Part shown: one piece after another, positions 63,156-64,000 of the stretch
Numbering within the stretch: the stretch's first letter is position 1
Layout: each line of letters opens with the position of its first letter
NCBI GenBank assembly: GCA_013298665.1
Contig: JAAFIK010000013.1
Coordinates: 1 to 64,000 of the forward strand
Origin: Chitinophagales bacterium
GTDB taxonomy: Bacteria; Bacteroidota; Bacteroidia; Chitinophagales; Chitinophagaceae
DNA: 64,000 nt
Reading direction: 5' to 3'
The notes under the pieces: model-generated
Seen by the model: only the letters and a program-made list of their open reading frames with translations
Database searches by the model: none
What the model was told of the DNA's origin: nothing
Program-made: the position numbers and the translations under genes

Positions 63156-64000
63156 TGTTAACGATCAGTAACCGCGGTAATATGATGCCGCCCTCCCCCA
63201 TTCGTAAATTGGTCCCCTTCGCTGAAGCGGCTAAAAAACGCGGCACCAAAGTATATCACCTCAATATTGGCCAGCCCGATATCGAGACGCCCGAAATGGC
63301 GCTGGAAGCCGTTCGCCGGTTTGATCGCAAAGTATTAGAGTACAGCCATAGTGCAGGTAATGAAAGCTACCGCCGTAAGCTGGTACAATACTACCACAAA
63401 TCCGGTATCGAAGTCTCCCACGAGCAGATCATCATCACCACAGGTGGGAGTGAAGCGATACAGTTTGGCTTTATGGCCTGCCTTGATGCCGGCGACGAAG
63501 TAATTATACCCGAACCGTTTTATGCCAACTATAATGGCTTTGCCGTGGCAGCAGGTGTTATCGTCAAGCCCATCCCATCGCATATCGAAGATGGCTTCGC
63601 CCTGCCACCCATATCGGCTTTTGAGGCTGCCATCACACCCCGCACAAAAGCCATCGTCATCTGCAACCCCAACAACCCCACAGGGTACCTTTACAGTGCT
63701 GCAGAAATGGAAACGTTGAAAAATATCATCCTCAGGTACAACCTTTTTCTCTTTGCCGATGAAGCCTACCGCGAATTTTGCTACAGCGGTACCCATGCCA
63801 GTGCCATGCACCTGCAGGGCGTGGATGACCACATTATACTGATGGATACCATCAGCAAAAGATATAGTGCCTGTGGCGGACGTATCGGCGCCCTTGTCAC
63901 CAAAAACAAAGCCGTTCTTGATGCAGCCATGAAGTTTGCTCAGGCACGCCTCAGCCCGCCATCATTTGCGCAGATCCTTGGTGAGGCTGCCGTTGACCTT
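63156..64000 (+). CDS. Class I aminotransferase, second gene (3' end cut by window edge)
   Basis: Open to the window edge, about 281 codons seen. LNIGQPDIETPEMALEAV, ITTGGSEAIQFGFMA, NPNNPTGYLY and the PLP lysine in SKRYSACGGRIGALVT (ISKRYSACGGR) are class I aminotransferase motifs. It differs from the aspC-type gene on the other side of the 200-nt divergent region. Start ATG at 63156 (MLTISNRGN); a later in-frame ATG pair at 63183 (MMPPSP) would leave a leader of about 30 nt. Confidence 0.87.

Overview
The window reads as chromosome of a Bacteroidota bacterium, most likely of the Chitinophagaceae or a close relative. The evidence is a SusC/SusD pair, a type IX secretion (T9SS) sorting domain, futalosine-pathway menaquinone synthesis (MqnE), a Bacteroidota-type short arginine decarboxylase, many lipoproteins, start codons without Shine-Dalgarno sequences, and many copies of the Bacteroidota -7 promoter box TANNTTTG. 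Most of the DNA is ordinary core genome on both strands. I see no phage, insertion sequence, CRISPR array, rRNA or tRNA.

Layout. 1-14.6 kb: class II aldolase (partial), a flavin amine-oxidase-like protein, MqnE, a three-gene type I export operon (ABC ATPase, HlyD, TolC) with an atypical ATPase, and topoisomerase IV as parE - DUF1835 - parC. 14.9-19 kb: YkgJ-type zinc/iron cluster protein, a non-canonical SDR, two BON-type proteins and a DUF1028 protein. 19.5-26.5 kb: groEL/groES, nusB, DUF1573, yajC, coaE, speA, rplT and rpmI. 26.7-33.4 kb: OmpA-family protein, Hsp20, a TlpA-type thiol-disulfide protein, an exported Zn-protease, an exported RidA and a helical-repeat protein. 33.7-38 kb: susC/susD. 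38.3-49.7 kb: photolyase, class IV aminotransferase, orphan response regulator, esterase, DUF4139, mdh, polyprenyl synthase, RNase R and an MFS transporter. 49.8-54 kb: glycosylasparaginase, CutC, a 42-bp minisatellite and 4-hydroxyphenylpyruvate dioxygenase. 54.2-60.2 kb, the most accessory-looking stretch: a T9SS-exported PHP-type phosphoesterase-like protein and a lodB-lodA pair for a cysteine tryptophylquinone (CTQ) amino-acid oxidase, all bordered by heptanucleotide repeats. 60.3-64 kb: Asp/Glu racemase, a decayed GNAT acetyltransferase fragment, a lipoprotein and two aminotransferases facing away from each other.

The most interesting signals are: (i) the LodA/LodB-like quinoprotein pair; (ii) dispersed 7-bp-period repeats (TRAGAYG-type and AGTACTY-type) in at least five intergenic sites, two of them bracketing the PHP gene in opposite orientation; (iii) a 42-bp minisatellite built from two 21-bp half-units; (iv) TANNTTTG boxes exactly 4 nt before an ATG at three loci, implying leaderless mRNAs, one of them suggesting an unannotated 30-codon gene; (v) a structured, internally duplicated intergenic region at 31.5-31.75 kb that could be a small RNA; and (vi) an export ABC ATPase with degenerate signature, Walker B and H-loop motifs.

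All family calls come from reading the translated sequence and recalling family motifs; no database search was run.
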